NCBI RefSeq assembly: GCF_036323735.1
Contig: NC_086036.1
Span: 21,421,064 to 21,485,063 of the forward strand
From: Rattus norvegicus
Taxonomy: Eukaryota > Chordata > Mammalia > Rodentia > Muridae
Direction of reading: 5' to 3'
DNA: 64,000 nucleotides
The notes under the pieces were generated by a model. The model was given only the letters and a program-made list of their open reading frames with translations, had not been told where the DNA came from and made no database searches. This document shows positions 1 to 11,575 of this stretch, piece after piece. How positions within the stretch are numbered: the first letter of the stretch is position 1; every line of letters begins with the position of its first letter. The position numbers and the translations under genes are program-made.

Positions 1-2658
1 AGCTTTTATGACTATTGCTCTGTAATACTGCTTAAAGTCAGAGATGGTGATTTCCCCAGAAGTTCTTTTATAGTTGAGATAGTTTTCACTATCCTGGGTT
101 TTTTGTTATTCCAAATGAATTTGCAAATTGCTTTTTCTATCTCTAAAAGGAATTGAGTAGGAATTTTGATGGGGATTGCATTGAATCTGTAGATTGCTTT
201 TGGCAAAATGGCCATCTTTACTATTTTAATCCTGCCAATCCATGAGCCTTAAAGATCTTTCCGTCTTCTGAGATACTCCTAAATTTCTTTCTTCAGAGAC
301 TTGAATTTCTTGTCATACAGATCTTTCTCTTGCTTATTTAAAGTCACACCAAGGTATTTTATATTATTTGGGACTACTGTGAAGGCTGTCATTTCCCTAA
401 TTTCTTTGTCAGCCTGTTTATCCTTTGAGTAGAAGAAGACTACTGATTTGTTTGACTTAATTTTATACCCCGACACTTTGCTGAAATTGTTTATCAGTTT
501 AAGTCATTCTCTGGTGGAACTTTTGGGTCACTTAAGTATATTATCATATCATCTGCAAATAGTGATATTTTGCTTTCTTCCCTTCCAATTTGTATTCCTT
601 TGACCTCCTTTCACTGTCTGATTGCTCTGGCTAGGACTTCGAGTACTATACTGAATAAGTAAGGATAGAGGGGGCAGCCCTGTCTAGTCCCTGATTTTAG
701 TGGGATTGCTTTAAATTTCTCTCAGTTTAGTTTGACGTTAGCTATATTGGTTTGCTGTACATTGCTTTACTATGTTTAGATATGGGCCTTGAATTTCTGA
801 TCTTTCCAGGACTTTTATCATGAAGGGGTTTGAATTTTGTCAAATGCTTTCTCAGTATCTAATGAAATGATCATGTGGTTTTTATCTTTGAGTTTGTTTA
901 TATAGTGGATTACATTGATGGGTTTTTGTATATTAAAACATCCCTAAGTCCCTGGTATGAAGCCTACTTGATCATGTTAAATGATTGTTTTGATGTGTTC
1001 TTGGATTTGGTTTGCAATAATTTTATTGAGTATTTTTAGTCAATATTCATAAGGGAAATTGGTCTGAAGTTCTCTTTCTTTGTTGGTTCTTTGTGTGGTT
1101 TTGGTATAAGAGTAATTGTGGCTTCATAGAAGGAATTTGGTAATGCTCCTTCTGTTTCTATTTTGTAGAATAGTTTGGACAGTATTAGTATGAGGTCTTC
1201 TATGAAAATCTGATAGAATTCTGCACTAAACCCATCTGATCCTGGGCTCTTTTTGGTTGGGAGATTTTTAGTAACTGCTTCTATTTCCTTAGGAGTTATG
1301 GGGTTGTTTAGATGGTTTATTTGTTCCTGGTTTAACTTTGCTACCTGTTATCTATCAAGGAAATTGTCCATTTCTTCCAGATTTCCCAGTTTTGTTGAAT
1401 ATAGGCTTTTGTAGTAGGATCTGATGATTTTTTTAATTTTTTTTTCAGATTCTGTTGTTATGTCTCCCTTTTAATTTCTGTTTTTGTTAATTTGGATACA
1501 TTCTTTATGTCCTCTGGTTGGTCTGGCTAAGGGTTTATCTATCTTGTTCATTTTCTCAAAGAACTAGCTCCTGGTTTTGTTGATTCTTTGTATAGTCCTA
1601 TTTGTTTCTACTTAGTTGATTTCAGCCCTAAGTTTGATTATTTCCTGCCTTGTACTCCTCTTGGGTTTATTTATTTCTTTTTGTTCTAGAGCTTTTAGGT
1701 GTGCTGTCAAGCTGCTGATATATGCTCTCTCCTGTTTCTTTCTGCAGGCACTCAGCGCTATGTGTTTTCCTCTTAGTACCACTTTCATTGTGTCCCATAA
1801 GTTTGGGAATGTTGTATCTTTATTTTCATTAAATTCTAAGTCTTTAATTTCTTTCTTTATTTCTTCCTTGACCAAGTTGTCATTGAGTAGACCATTGTCA
1901 ACTTCCATGTATATGTGGGTTTTCTGTCATTATTGTTATTGAAGACCAGTCTTAGTGCCTGGTAATCTGATAGGATGCATGGGATTATTTCGATCTTCCT
2001 ATATGTGTTGAAGCATGTTTTGTGACCGATTATGTGGTCCATTTTGGAGAAGGTTCCATGAGGTGCTGAGAAGAAGCTATATCGTTTTGATTTAGGATAG
2101 AATGGTCTATAAATATATGTTAAATCCATTTAGTTCATAACTTCTGTTAGTTTCTCTATGTCTCTGTTTAATTTCTGTTTCCATGCTCGGTCCATTGATG
2201 AGAGTGGGGTGTTGAAATCTCCTACTATTATCGTGTGAGGTTCAATGTGTGCTTTGAGCTTTAGTAAGGTTTCTTTTATGAATGTAGGTGCCCTTGTATT
2301 TGGAGTATAGATATGTAAGATTGAGAGTTCATCTTGGTGGATTTTTCCATTGATGAATGTGAAGCGTCCTTCCTTATCTTTTTTTAATGACTTTTAGTTG
2401 AAAGTCAATTTTATTTGATATTAGAATGGCAACTGCAGCTTGTTTCTTCAGGCTATTTGCTTGGAAAGTTGTTTTCCAGAAATTTACTCTGAGGTAGTGT
2501 CTGTCTTTGTCACTGAGGTGTGTTTCCCACATGCAGCAAAATGCTGGGTCCTCTTTACATATCCAGGCTGCTAGTCTATGTCTTTTTATTGGGGAATTGA
2601 GTCCGTTGATGTTCAGAGATATTAAGGAATAGTGATTGTTGCTTCCTGTTATTTTCAT
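1..2658 (-). pseudogene. L1 ORF2 (endonuclease / reverse transcriptase), partial and disrupted
   Basis: The ORF2 start is an ATG at 2658-2656, followed by the typical N-terminal endonuclease pattern LNINGLN and WETHL. The endonuclease continues through DHIIGHK (about 2010-2030) to SDY near 1965. Intact L1 has SDH there, and the His is catalytic, so this copy carries His to Tyr. Next comes the WDTMK-VLRGK linker (about 1780-1800). The reverse transcriptase active-site block FADD is readable at 559-548. The segment at 215-12 starts MAILPKAIYRFN, a conserved post-palm stretch. The reading frame changes several times and stop codons occur, so only short open pieces remain. In a live element ORF2p nicks DNA and performs target-primed reverse transcription. 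The normal protein is about 1,280 residues; the last third is missing here because of the window edge. Confidence 0.93.
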
Positions 2659-2714
2659 TGTTAGAGGTTGAATTATGTTTGTTTGTCTCTCTTTTTGTTT
2701 CATTGCCAGGAAAT

Positions 2715-3435
2715 TATATTCCTGCTTTCTGTACAGTGTAATTTCTCTCCTTGTATTGGAGTTTTCCATCTATTATCCTTTGTAGGGCTGGATTTGTAGA
2801 AAGGTATTATGTAAATTTGGTTTTGTCATGGAATATCCTGGTTTCTCCATCTATGTTAATTGAGAGTTTTGCTGGATACAGTAACTTGGGCTGGCATTTG
2901 TGTTCTCTTAGGTTCTGTATGACATCTGTCTAGGATCTTCTGGTTTTCATAGTCTCTGGTGAGAAGTCTAGTGTAATTCTTATAGGTCTGCCTTTATATG
3001 TCACTTGACCTTTTTCCCTTACTGCTTTTAATATTTTTTTGTTTTGTTTTGTGTATTTGGTGTTTTAACTATTATGTGACGGGAGAAATTTCTCTTCTGG
3101 TCCAATCTATTTGGAGTTCTGTAGGCTTCTTGTATGTTTATGGGCATCTCTTTCTTTAGGTTAGAGAAGTTTTCTTCTATAATTTTGGTGAATATATTTA
3201 CTGGCCCTTTAAGTTGGGAGTCTTCACTTTCTTCTATAACCATCATCCCTAGGTTTGATCTTCTCATTATGTCCTGGATTTCCTGTATGTTTTGGGCTAG
3301 GAGCTTTTTTGCCTTTTACATTATCTTTAACAGTTGTGTTGATGTTTTTTTATGGTATCTTCTGCCCCTGAGATTCTCTCTTCTATCTCTTGTATTCTGT
3401 TTGTGATGCTTGTATCTATGGCTACTTGTCTCTGA
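2715..3435 (-). pseudogene. L1 ORF1 (RNA-binding chaperone), C-terminal remnant
   Basis: The minus strand upstream of ORF2 encodes a remnant of ORF1p, the trimeric nucleic-acid chaperone that coats L1 RNA. The clearest piece is the RRM-like core with EESEDSQLKGPVNIF followed by KIIEENFSNLKKEMPI (about 3235-3150), then the QEAYRTPNRLDQKR segment. C-terminal-domain sequence continues toward about 2715 in shifted frames. A stop near 3028 breaks the main frame. The N-terminal coiled coil is truncated by the 5' end of the insertion, so no complete ORF1 exists. The spacing to the ORF2 ATG is normal for rodent L1. Confidence 0.9.
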
Positions 3436-3485
3436 CTTGCTTCTTGGTCATGATGTTTGCACAGGAATAGAAACCCTGACAAAGA
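3436..3485 (-). repeat. Fragment of a rodent dispersed repeat, terminal end
   Basis: This short stretch is the reverse complement of the start of the common rodent repeat that reads 'ctgttgctgtgataaaaca...'. A better copy lies on the plus strand at about 27035-27330. The truncated L1 ends exactly where this begins, which suggests the L1 inserted into an older copy. The family name is not assigned. Confidence 0.45.
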
Positions 3486-4044
3486 CATCCCCTTTGGCTC
3501 ATCTAATTAACATAATCAATTAAAAGTAAACACTTCATCCTAACACTGGGCTTCCTCTTTTACCTTTACATACTGCCATTTTCCTGTGTGCCATATCTGT
3601 TTCCTCTTTATCCAGAGGCAGTCCCTTGTTCCATTCCCCTCCTGGACAAATACCTCTGACCCTTTTCCTTGCTCCCTTCCCTTTCCTCCTCACTCTCTAT
3701 CTCGCATGTGTTTCTCTCTTATTCTGTGTCCTCTGATCCTCTGGGGCAAGTAAATCTCCTTTGTGCTGATAACTTGGTCTTGTGGTCCTGGACCAATACA
3801 TTTCCTGTTACTCAAAATTCCACATGCTATTTTTAAGCTCTCTCCCCCTTCACCTGTGCAATGTAGATAATCTTATGATATATTTCAGAAACTCATGGCT
3901 TTCCATGGTGATAATGGGCTAGACATGTAATAAAATATCTCACAAATATTAGCTATGCCACTATTACTTTTTTAAAATACAAAAACCTCTATTTTTAGTA
4001 TATAGTGTTTATATTAGTCTGTGTTCTCTAAAGGAACATGACCC
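3486..4044. other. No gene seen; degraded repeat-like sequence
   Basis: AT-rich, with pyrimidine-rich patches around 3650-3740. It resembles decayed LTR or MaLR-like sequence, but I cannot place it in a family. No ORF or splice pair stands out. Confidence 0.4.
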
Positions 4045-4386
4045 TTGGGGGCTCTCAGAAACTGAACCACCAACCAAAGAGCAAACAAAGACTGAACCTT
4101 GACCCCTGAATATACGTAGCATATAAGCAGCTTTATCCTGGTCCCCCCATAAGGGGCTTGTCCTGACTCTGTTTCCTGCCTGTGAATCCTATTCTTCTAA
4201 CTCAGCTGCCTTGTCTGGACTCAGGAAGAAGGATGGTTCTAGTACTGCAGTTATTTGAGGTGCCAGAGTGGGTTGGTAGCAAGGAGGGAACTGTCTTTTC
4301 TCAGAGGTAAAGGAGAGAGGACATAAGGGAGGAGCCATGTTGGGGGGTGGGGGGACATGGGTGTAGTCTTCAATTGAGATGTAAAG

Positions 4387-4429
<43 letters not shown>

Positions 4430-4431
4430 AT
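4045..4431 (+). mobile_element. LINE-1 3' UTR fragment with (TAAA)n tail
   Basis: The sequence from 'gggggctctcagaaactg' onward follows the rat L1 3' UTR: a block of 'gaccaccaaccaaagagca' type, a 'cctgtctgtgaatcc' block, 'ctgccttgtctg', then 'gatgtaaagtaaataaataa'. It ends in an expanded (TAAA)n tail at about 4386-4431. It is a 5'-truncated insertion with no coding sequence, in the opposite orientation to the L1 at the left edge. Confidence 0.85.
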
Positions 4432-5122
4432 GGAAAATTAAAAAAGAACCTTGAAACAGGCCACCTGATAGATGCATTAGAGCAAAATTCAAAGACAGAC
4501 ATTTCTTTATAATATAAATAAAGGCAATGGACAGGGATAACTCAGGAAGGGGGCAAGGATAAGAGTGAGTGGGAAACTGAAAGATGTAACTTTACACTAA
4601 AGAAGAAAGGAATGTCTCAGAAACAGGATACATGACCTTACCAGCAAGTACGATAGTAAATAGGTAAAAAACAAAAACATCCTTCTCCCATGTACTGCCA
4701 CCAGAAGGTATGACCCAGATATAGGGTATGTCCTGTGGCCTCAAATGATCCGAGTTTAGGGGACATTTTAACCTCAAATAACTCAACCCTATAAAACTCC
4801 ATTGCAGTTGTGTCCAGCTACTTAGAGTTTGTATAATTACATATGTTTGTAGTTGACTCAAAAACAAAGATTAGCCATCACAAGTCATCCCTTGTCAACT
4901 TTACAATCAAATCTCTTATGTTTAAGTTACAAATGAAAACAATAATTAAGTAATAATTTTACCTAACAAGGTATAAATATGCCATGTACATTTTGAAATA
5001 GACTATTTGAGAATAAGTGGAAAGTTACTTTGAGAGACATTCTTTTAGTATTTTCTAACATAAAAATTATAATCACAGATATTATTTTAACTAATGTTAT
5101 AGTACATTGTAAAGAAATAGAG
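4432..5122. other. No gene seen; mostly unique AT-rich sequence
   Basis: A patch at about 4875-4925 resembles the far end of the same dispersed rodent repeat seen at 3436. The rest shows no coding signal or recognised repeat. Confidence 0.4.
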
Positions 5123-6164
5123 CAGTAGTTCTCAACCTTCCCAATGCTATGACCCTTTAATACAGTCACTCATATTGTGATGACCCCAATCATAAAATTA
5201 TTTTTTAGTATCATTCCATTTTATAAATTACTTTTATTTTTTTTAAAGTCCAGTAGTTATCCCCCTCCAGGCCCACCCTCTGCTCTCTGACTGTTCCTCA
5301 TACCATTCCTCTTCTAGGTCTCCAAGAGGATGTCCTCCCCACTTCCTCGGGCCCTCAAATATCTCAAGGGTTAGGTGTGTCTTCTCTCACTAAGGCCGGA
5401 CCAGACAGTCCTCTGCTGTGTATATGTTGGGGGCCTCATATCAGCTAGTATGTGCTGCCTGGTTGGTAGCTCAGTGTCAGAGATCTCAGAGGTTCAGTTT
5501 AGTTGAGACTTTTGGTCCCCCTACAGGATCTTCCTCCTCCTCAGCTTCTTCCAGCTTTTCTCTAATTCAACCACAGGGGTCCCCAGGTTCTCTCCATTGG
5601 TTGGGTGTAAGTATCTGCAATTAACTCAACTGCTTGTTGGGCCTCTCAGAGGGCAGCTAAGCTAGGCTCCTATCTCTAATCACATCACAGTAATAGTAAT
5701 AGTAACAGTAATAGTGTCAGGCTTTGTGGCCTCTCCTTGAGCTGGATCTCAATTTGGGCCTGTCACTGGACCTCCTTTCCCTCGTTTCCAGGCTTTTCTC
5801 CCATTTTTGTCCCTGCAGTTCTTTCAGACAGGAACAATTCTGGGTCAGAGTTTTTGACTGTGGGACCCATCCCTGTACTTCATGCCTGACTTTCTACTGG
5901 AGATGAACTCTCCAAGTTCCCTCTTCCCCACTCTTGGGCATTTCATCTAAGGTGCCTCCTTATGAGTCCTGAGAGTTTCTCACCTCCAAGGTCTCTGGTA
6001 CATTCTAGAGGGTATAAAATTGTTTTCATTGCTACTTCAGAACTAATTTTGCTACTGCTATGAATTTTAATAAATATTTGTTTATTCTGTTGTCTTAAGA
6101 GATCCATGTGAAAGGGCTATTTTGACCCCCAAACTCAATACAACCCATATGTTGAGAACCATTG
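5123..6164 (+). mobile_element. URR1-like hAT MITE, split by an L1 insertion
   Basis: The left part (5123-5204) begins with the hAT terminal inverted repeat 'cagtagttctcaacc' and continues 'ttcccaatgctatgaccctt'. The right part (6014-6164) carries the other half, with 'cattgctacttcag' and 'gacccccaaa', and ends in 'gttgagaaccattg', the inverted terminus. The flanking octamers, aaatagag on the left and acaaagag on the right, match at 6 of 8 positions, as expected for an old 8-bp hAT target duplication. This non-autonomous element has no transposase gene. Joined, the two halves are close to the usual URR1 length of about 200-240 bp. Confidence 0.85.
5205..6013 (-). mobile_element. LINE-1 3' UTR (Lx-like), inserted into the URR1 element
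   Basis: An antisense L1 3' UTR. Diagnostic blocks on the plus strand are 'atatctcaagggttaggtg', 'gtatatgttgggggcctcat', 'cagacaggaacaattctggg' and 'gggcatttcatctaaggt'. Its A-rich tail appears as T-rich DNA at about 5205-5244. The 13-bp flanks 'ataaaattatttt' (5192-5204) and 'ataaaattgtttt' (6014-6026) differ at one base. They look like the target-site duplication, and both copies belong to URR1 sequence. The L1 is therefore younger than the MITE. Confidence 0.85.
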
Positions 6165-7881
6165 ACAAAGAGGAAAGGAAACAGAAATATCTGCTATGTA
6201 ATCTTCATTTTTTAACTAGTTGCATGGTCTTAGTTGGTGTTTATAACTATCGCCACACAGTCTATATTTCCTCTACCCTCAGCAAGCACTTCAACAAGTC
6301 TTTGTTCTTTTCCTGTTCTTTGTTCTTTGACCCGTACTTTCATTCCTGAAGGGTCTGTGGCATTTATCATTTATTCTGCTCTTATTGAGTGGTTAAGATT
6401 TTCCATTGACTTTAATCAGCTGTTACATTAACACAAGGCACCCTTAAGGATCCCCTAAATTCCAAACAATCTTCCTTACCTCTATTGTGGAAAAACAATG
6501 CAATTTAGACATGGTGAACCACCACCACCACCACCACCACCACCACTGATTTTCCTGTCTTAGCCTATAGGTTTAAAAATATAAGCCCAAAACTGAGAAG
6601 GGGAAGTCTGAGTTTACAGTTCAGTGGATGCTTGTTGTGTCTCTTGGTAGGAGTGACTCACACAGGATGCCAACATGTTCTTAGGTGGTCACTAGGGTGA
6701 TAGTGAGTGGAACTATTACCTTCTCTACCCCTTAATTCCTAGAGGTCCCTGGATCCTGACTATAAGAGAAACTACCATATACTGAGAGATGACTGTAAGC
6801 TTAAACCACATTCTGGAAAACCTTGCTCCAGTCCTCCAGACTGCTGCCACCTAATCTAATTGGCATTGTAACTATGTCTTCAAAAGTCCATTTTGTTATT
6901 CTATTTGGACAGCTGCTTAAGCAGAGCTGGATCATGGTCATGGTAAGAGCAATAGATTCCATGGTCATGGCCCTACTGTCTCACTTCTCTGACCATGAAC
7001 TGACTTTCTTGAACAGAAGAGAAATCATAAGATACCTTAGATGATAAAATCGTTGAAACAGTAATGATATGAGAGGAAAATATACTGATTTTCTGTAACC
7101 CAATATTAAAGATTCATGTTTTTATGATTTGATAGTTGCTAATAGGCATGTAACTTTTCCACATATGAAATTTTTTGATTTTTCTTATGGCAATTGCTTT
7201 CTACACAGCCTTTTCTGTTAATTTCCCCCTTTTAATTTTTCCTGCTAATCCCTGTAAACCTCTTAATCAAAATGGTGTTTTTACTTCAGGTAAAGGCCAG
7301 AGGTGAACTGCGTTCATTCGATTTAGTATTACCAAGTATATTATTTATCCTTTTCCATGGCAACATGAAGCCAATTAATAGTCAGTTAAATGTGCTCAGA
7401 GGTGATTAAGCAAAGGTCTATATATGAATAAAACTGTAGCATATACACTACTAAAATCTTCAGTTATGATTAAAAGGAGAGACAGGAATGTGAAGAATAA
7501 ATTGTATTATGACCAGGGTCAGCATATTCAGATAATAGGACTATACTCTAAGATGACTATTCTTGTACCAGGGTTACTTTAAGCTCTGCAGTCTCAAAAG
7601 AGAAGTAAAAGTACACAAGGACAAACTCAAAAAGGTAGATATTTTTTTCAGAAAATGGTTATTAAAGTTGAGAGTTAACAATTAACTTTATTGCAAAATG
7701 TTCTAGTTCTGGCCAAAGAAATTATTATATTACCATTTTCTAAATACAAAGAAGAGTATACCAAAGAGTGAGTCATCATTCCTCTTTTCACTATAACAAA
7801 TACTGCAAAAACAAAGCATCTATTTTTGTAACAATTTTCCTTTGTGAAAAATCACTTTCCCTTTTGAAATGTACAGAAGAC
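6165..7881. other. No gene seen; unique sequence with a short (CAC)n run
   Basis: A (CAC)n trinucleotide run of about 10 units lies at 6518-6546. Otherwise there are only short chance ORFs, no convincing splice pair and no recognised repeat. Confidence 0.5.
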
Positions 7882-7907
7882 AAGGAAGAAAGAAAGAAAA
7901 GGAAGAG

Positions 7908-7946
<39 letters not shown>

Positions 7947-8014
7947 GAAAGAAAGGAAGGAAGGAAGAAAGAAAGGAAGGAAGAAAGAAAGAAAGGGAGG
8001 AAGGAAGGAAGAAA

Positions 8015-8048
<34 letters not shown>

Positions 8049-8052
8049 AGGA

Positions 8053-8092
<40 letters not shown>

Positions 8093-8120
8093 GAAAGGAA
8101 GGAAGAAAGGAAGAAAGAAA
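7882..8120 (+). repeat. (GAAA)n / (GGAA)n purine tract, about 240 bp
   Basis: An almost uninterrupted purine strand of GAAA units with GGAA and GGGA interruptions. Long ORFs on both strands here (Lys/Arg/Glu-rich on plus, Phe/Leu/Ser-rich on minus) are artefacts of the repeat. Mirror symmetry gives potential for intramolecular triplex (H-DNA). Confidence 0.97.
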
Positions 8121-9677
8121 TATCTGAAGACAGAGTTCAAGTGAAGGATCTTTGGAAAATTTGTGAATAAAGTAACTCCAGAAATGAAAAGGTCTCCTGT
8201 GTTGTAGGTTATTCCACACCTCAGAAAGCTGTTGTAATAACTGGAGCTTGTGATGGGTTTTAGGTTCCTGGGTGAGTGGCAGCTCAATGATGATGGGGAG
8301 GAGAGATCTCAACACCTATAACCAGCAGTGTGCTTCAGAGCACACTGTAAACTAGGAACTTTATGTGTGCAAAGATGAGTGTCTCTGTCTAGTTGCAGTT
8401 CTAATAAAATACATTATTTCATTGAATGCATTCTGTAAAATGCAATAATTAGACAATAATTAAGCAATAAATTAACAAGTACTTTATTTAGAGACTGCAT
8501 GTTTCATCAACATTTAAGCAAGGAGACATGTGTTGTATGGCTATATTAATTGTAAATTATCTATTCTGACCAGATCAACAAAGAACTATTACTCTGGGTC
8601 ATTCCCATGAGATGGAAGAATGACTTTGTTATGCAAAATATCTCAGTAAAGCTTGATGCTAGACTGAGATTTCACTGGGGCTATACAGTACACTACCGAG
8701 TGTGTAGAACAGAAGTTCGGCTCTGTAGGATGGACCCTCCTACCTAAATTAACCCACACCAGAAAATTTTTTTCCAACATGCCCAAAGACGTAACTCCTA
8801 GGAGTTTCTTGTCATGTTGACATCACCATGAAACATTCATAGTGGGCGTCATTAGATTCCCAGCCTGACATTTTTTGGCATTATGGCACAAACCCAGAAG
8901 AGCATCCTAAAGTGCAATCATCAATATCCTAGAAAGCTCTGCCATTGTTTCTCTAGATGGCACATCATCTCCTTGAGTGTCTGCCAGACAAGAGACCTTA
9001 TCACATTGTGCTAATTAAATTTCCTTTCCTTCTCCAACTCTGATTCCTGTGTTATCTTCTTCCTGTGGACCTTGCAACACTTAATTTATCCTTTCCTCTG
9101 TCTTCGCTAAGTGCTCTCTCCTGTGGCTGCCACTCCAGTGAGAGCATTCCAAGAAGGCACTCAGGATTATAAACAGGTATCACTATCAAGACTAAGTGTT
9201 CTAAGCTAAAGGTATATATTGATTCACTTGTTTCAAATGACCAAGCAGCTTTGGCTCCTTGCTTTAATGAGACTTTGTGAAAATAAATTTTCTTATTTTT
9301 AAATATGCTTGGGGTGTGCTTTCCACATTTATGACCATAAGCAAAACAAGAGATTCAACTGCAGGTTTGGCCCTTTTTAAAACTCCGGACAAAAGCCCCA
9401 CATATCTTGTAGATAAGAGTTTGAGACACTTACCTGAGCCTTCACAGCTCATTAGCACAAGTTTGGCAAAATGATAAGATCTCCCATAAGTCCTTGTGCT
9501 TTAGCAAGCTTTTTACTTACCTCTATCAACAATGTTCACTGGATGATTAGGTAAGATTCCCTATAAGGTGACAAGAGAGGGCCAGTTGGGATGCTGCCAC
9601 TCATATTATATAGATACATTTAGATCACCTTCATATATGTGTACGTATATTTTAGGAACCTTCTATTGTGTTAGGTT

Positions 9678-9681
<4 letters not shown>
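8121..9681. other. No gene seen; unique sequence
   Basis: No recognisable repeat family or coding exon. The two overlapping opposite-strand ORFs of about 65 codons near 9264-9474 look like chance. Confidence 0.5.

Positions 9682-9727
<46 letters not shown>
9682..9727 (+). repeat. (CT)n microsatellite
   Basis: A perfect run of about 23 CT units. It directly precedes L1 3'-end sequence in antisense orientation, so it may have grown from that element's tail. Confidence 0.98.
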
Positions 9728-9730
<3 letters not shown>

Positions 9731-9734
9731 TTTG

Positions 9735-10425
9735 CCCTCCCATTTTAGCCCTACCTTATCCATAATTATTTATTTTAGTTTTTAACTATCTGTTCCCTCT
9801 AGTTCCTTATTCTATACCTACCCATATGGTTCTACAATTTGTTCTCGGTTATCATTGACTTAAAAGATTATATCCACAAGTATAAGCAAATACATACCAT
9901 GTTTGTCTTTCAGAGTCAAAGATAGTTCACTCAGGATGATTTTTTTGAGTTCCATCTGTTTGCCAGCAAATTTATTGATGTCATTTTATTAATGGCTGAA
10001 TCATACTCTATTGTGCCACATTATCAATTCTTCTGTTGAGGAACATCTACATTGTTTGTGATTTCTGGATATTATGAATCAATCAGCAATGAAGATGTTG
10101 AGCATGTCTCTGTGGCAGTCTGAAGCATCCTTTGGGTACAGGCCTAAGAATGTGATATCTAGATGCTGAGGTGGACTGAGTCCCAACTTCTTGAGGAAAT
10201 GCAAGACTGATTTCCATCATGTCTGTATAAGTTTTCACTCCCATTAGAAGTGGATGGGTGTTCCTCTTACTCTACCTCTTTGCCAGCATGAGCTGTTATT
10301 TATTTTATTGATGATAGCCATTCTGACAGGATTTGCATTTCCTTGATTACTAAGGATGTTCAACATATCTTTAAGTGTTTCTTAAAGACATCCTGGCAAG
10401 AAAGATTGAAATCATTCACCAAACT
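9735..10425 (-). mobile_element. LINE-1 3' region, antisense, diverged
   Basis: The plus strand shows the hallmark antisense L1 3'-end text in decayed form: 'ttcactcaggatgattttt', 'gagttccatctgtttgcc', 'tgaatcatactctattgtg', then 'cttctgttgaggaacatct'. These correspond to the conserved 'trGGAATACTATGCAGCC' portion of mammalian L1 3' ends in sense. Divergence is high, suggesting an older L1. There is no open frame of significance. Confidence 0.75.
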
Positions 10426-10559
10426 ATTTCTAAACATGTGAACAAACCCCTTTTCCTATTAACCTTATTTTTCTACCACCTCTCCTCAGTGGGTTAGAAG
10501 GAAGAAAAAAGAGTTTCTAAACCCCAATTGAAGTAGGTTTTTAAAAAAAATCTAAGCCT
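10426..10559. other. Junction between two L1 fragments
   Basis: Short AT-rich sequence with no signal of its own. Confidence 0.4.
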
Positions 10560-11405
10560 AAACTGAATGGTACCAAAAGAGCAACATAAGCACCAGCCAG
10601 TCATAAACTCTTTGTTTGTCCTTACAATGGTGTCTTCCCTGCAAACTATGCTAGGACAACAGTGGCACAAAGTTTGTGAGAGCAACCAACCAATAAGTGA
10701 TTTCTTTTTAGATGCACTCCACAAGATAGGACCCATTCCCAACATGGCTTAGGTAACCAAGAACGAGAGACTAGATAGCCAAGTAAAATCAAATAATAAT
10801 GGTCTAAAAGAGGAAAGAAAAGGAAACGTCCTGATAACAGGACTCCTAATGATATTCTGCTATACTCATAGATCATTGCCTTGTTCAGGCATCATCAGAA
10901 CTGTCCCCTGTATCAGACTGAAACAAATATAAAGACCCAGAGACAGACACTATTCAGAGAAGAAATGATGTCGGACCGCTCAGCCCTAAAGAGGATGTCT
11001 CCATCAGATCCCTCCCCTCAGATCTTAAAAAACCCCACAGAAGAAGGAGTGGAAAGAGTATAAGGGTTGCCAAAGGGGATGGAGGACTCTAAAAGTACAA
11101 GATCCTTTAAATCAACACAAGCAAAACCCATACGAGCTCACAGAGACTGAAACAGCATACACAGAGCCTGCATACGTCTGTCTGCAGGAGCTCCTCTGTG
11201 TATGTATTATGGCTTCCAGTTTTGTGTCATTATAGGACTCCCGAGTGTGTATAAGAATGGGTCTTTAATTCTTACCCCTTCTCTTGGGCTCTTTTCCTTC
11301 TGTTGATTTGCCTTGTCCAACTTCTATGTGGTATTTTTGTTTTATCTTCTTATATTTTATTTTGGTATATTTTAAAAATTGAATAAAAGAATGAATGAAA
11401 AAAAA
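10560..11405 (+). mobile_element. LINE-1 3' UTR (L1_Mur-like), sense orientation
   Basis: Matches a murid L1 3' UTR in recalled blocks: 'gactcctaatgatattctgc', 'tatactcatagatcattgcc', 'gacccagagacagacac', 'ggatgtctccatcagatcc', 'attatggcttccagttttgt', 'tcttttccttctgttgattt'. It ends in an A-rich tail near 11380-11405 with an AATAAA-type signal. Short ORFs on both strands across it are not L1 proteins. The left boundary is approximate. Confidence 0.75.
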
Positions 11406-11575
11406 TCAAGTCACTAGGGTAAATGTTAACTCCTGTTATTTATGCTTAATGGAAGAGGTGAAAATTAGTTTTGACTGGTTATATTAGCTAATCAAAGGCA
11501 AGCTTTCTGTTAGGAGTAGTTTTTCAAACATAGAGTGGACTCTACAGTTTTCTTTGTTTTTGTTGTATTTCGTTT
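11406..11575. other. Spacer before the minisatellite
   Basis: AT-rich, no recognised feature. Confidence 0.4.

Larger units (their letters stand above)
1..3435 (-). mobile_element. LINE-1 element, 5'-truncated, continues off the left edge
   Basis: A long L1 non-LTR retrotransposon lies in reverse orientation. Reading the minus strand from about 3435 down to 1 gives the C-terminal half of ORF1, a short inter-ORF spacer, the ORF2 endonuclease, and then the reverse transcriptase with its post-palm region. The 3' UTR and poly(A) tail lie outside the window. The 5' end stops inside ORF1, so there is no 5' UTR promoter. Similarity to L1 breaks off near 3435, where a different dispersed rodent repeat starts. 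Both reading frames are broken by stops and frameshifts, so this copy cannot move by itself. Family-level identification as L1 is very safe. The subfamily (rat L1 or Lx-like) is not resolved. Confidence 0.95.

Noticed and set aside
4251..4502. Minus-strand ORF with repeated FIYLFIYL
   Set aside because: Read-through of the L1 (TAAA)n tail, not a membrane protein.
7768..8315. ORFs of 90-174 codons on both strands
   Set aside because: They consist almost entirely of GAAA/TTTC repeat translation.
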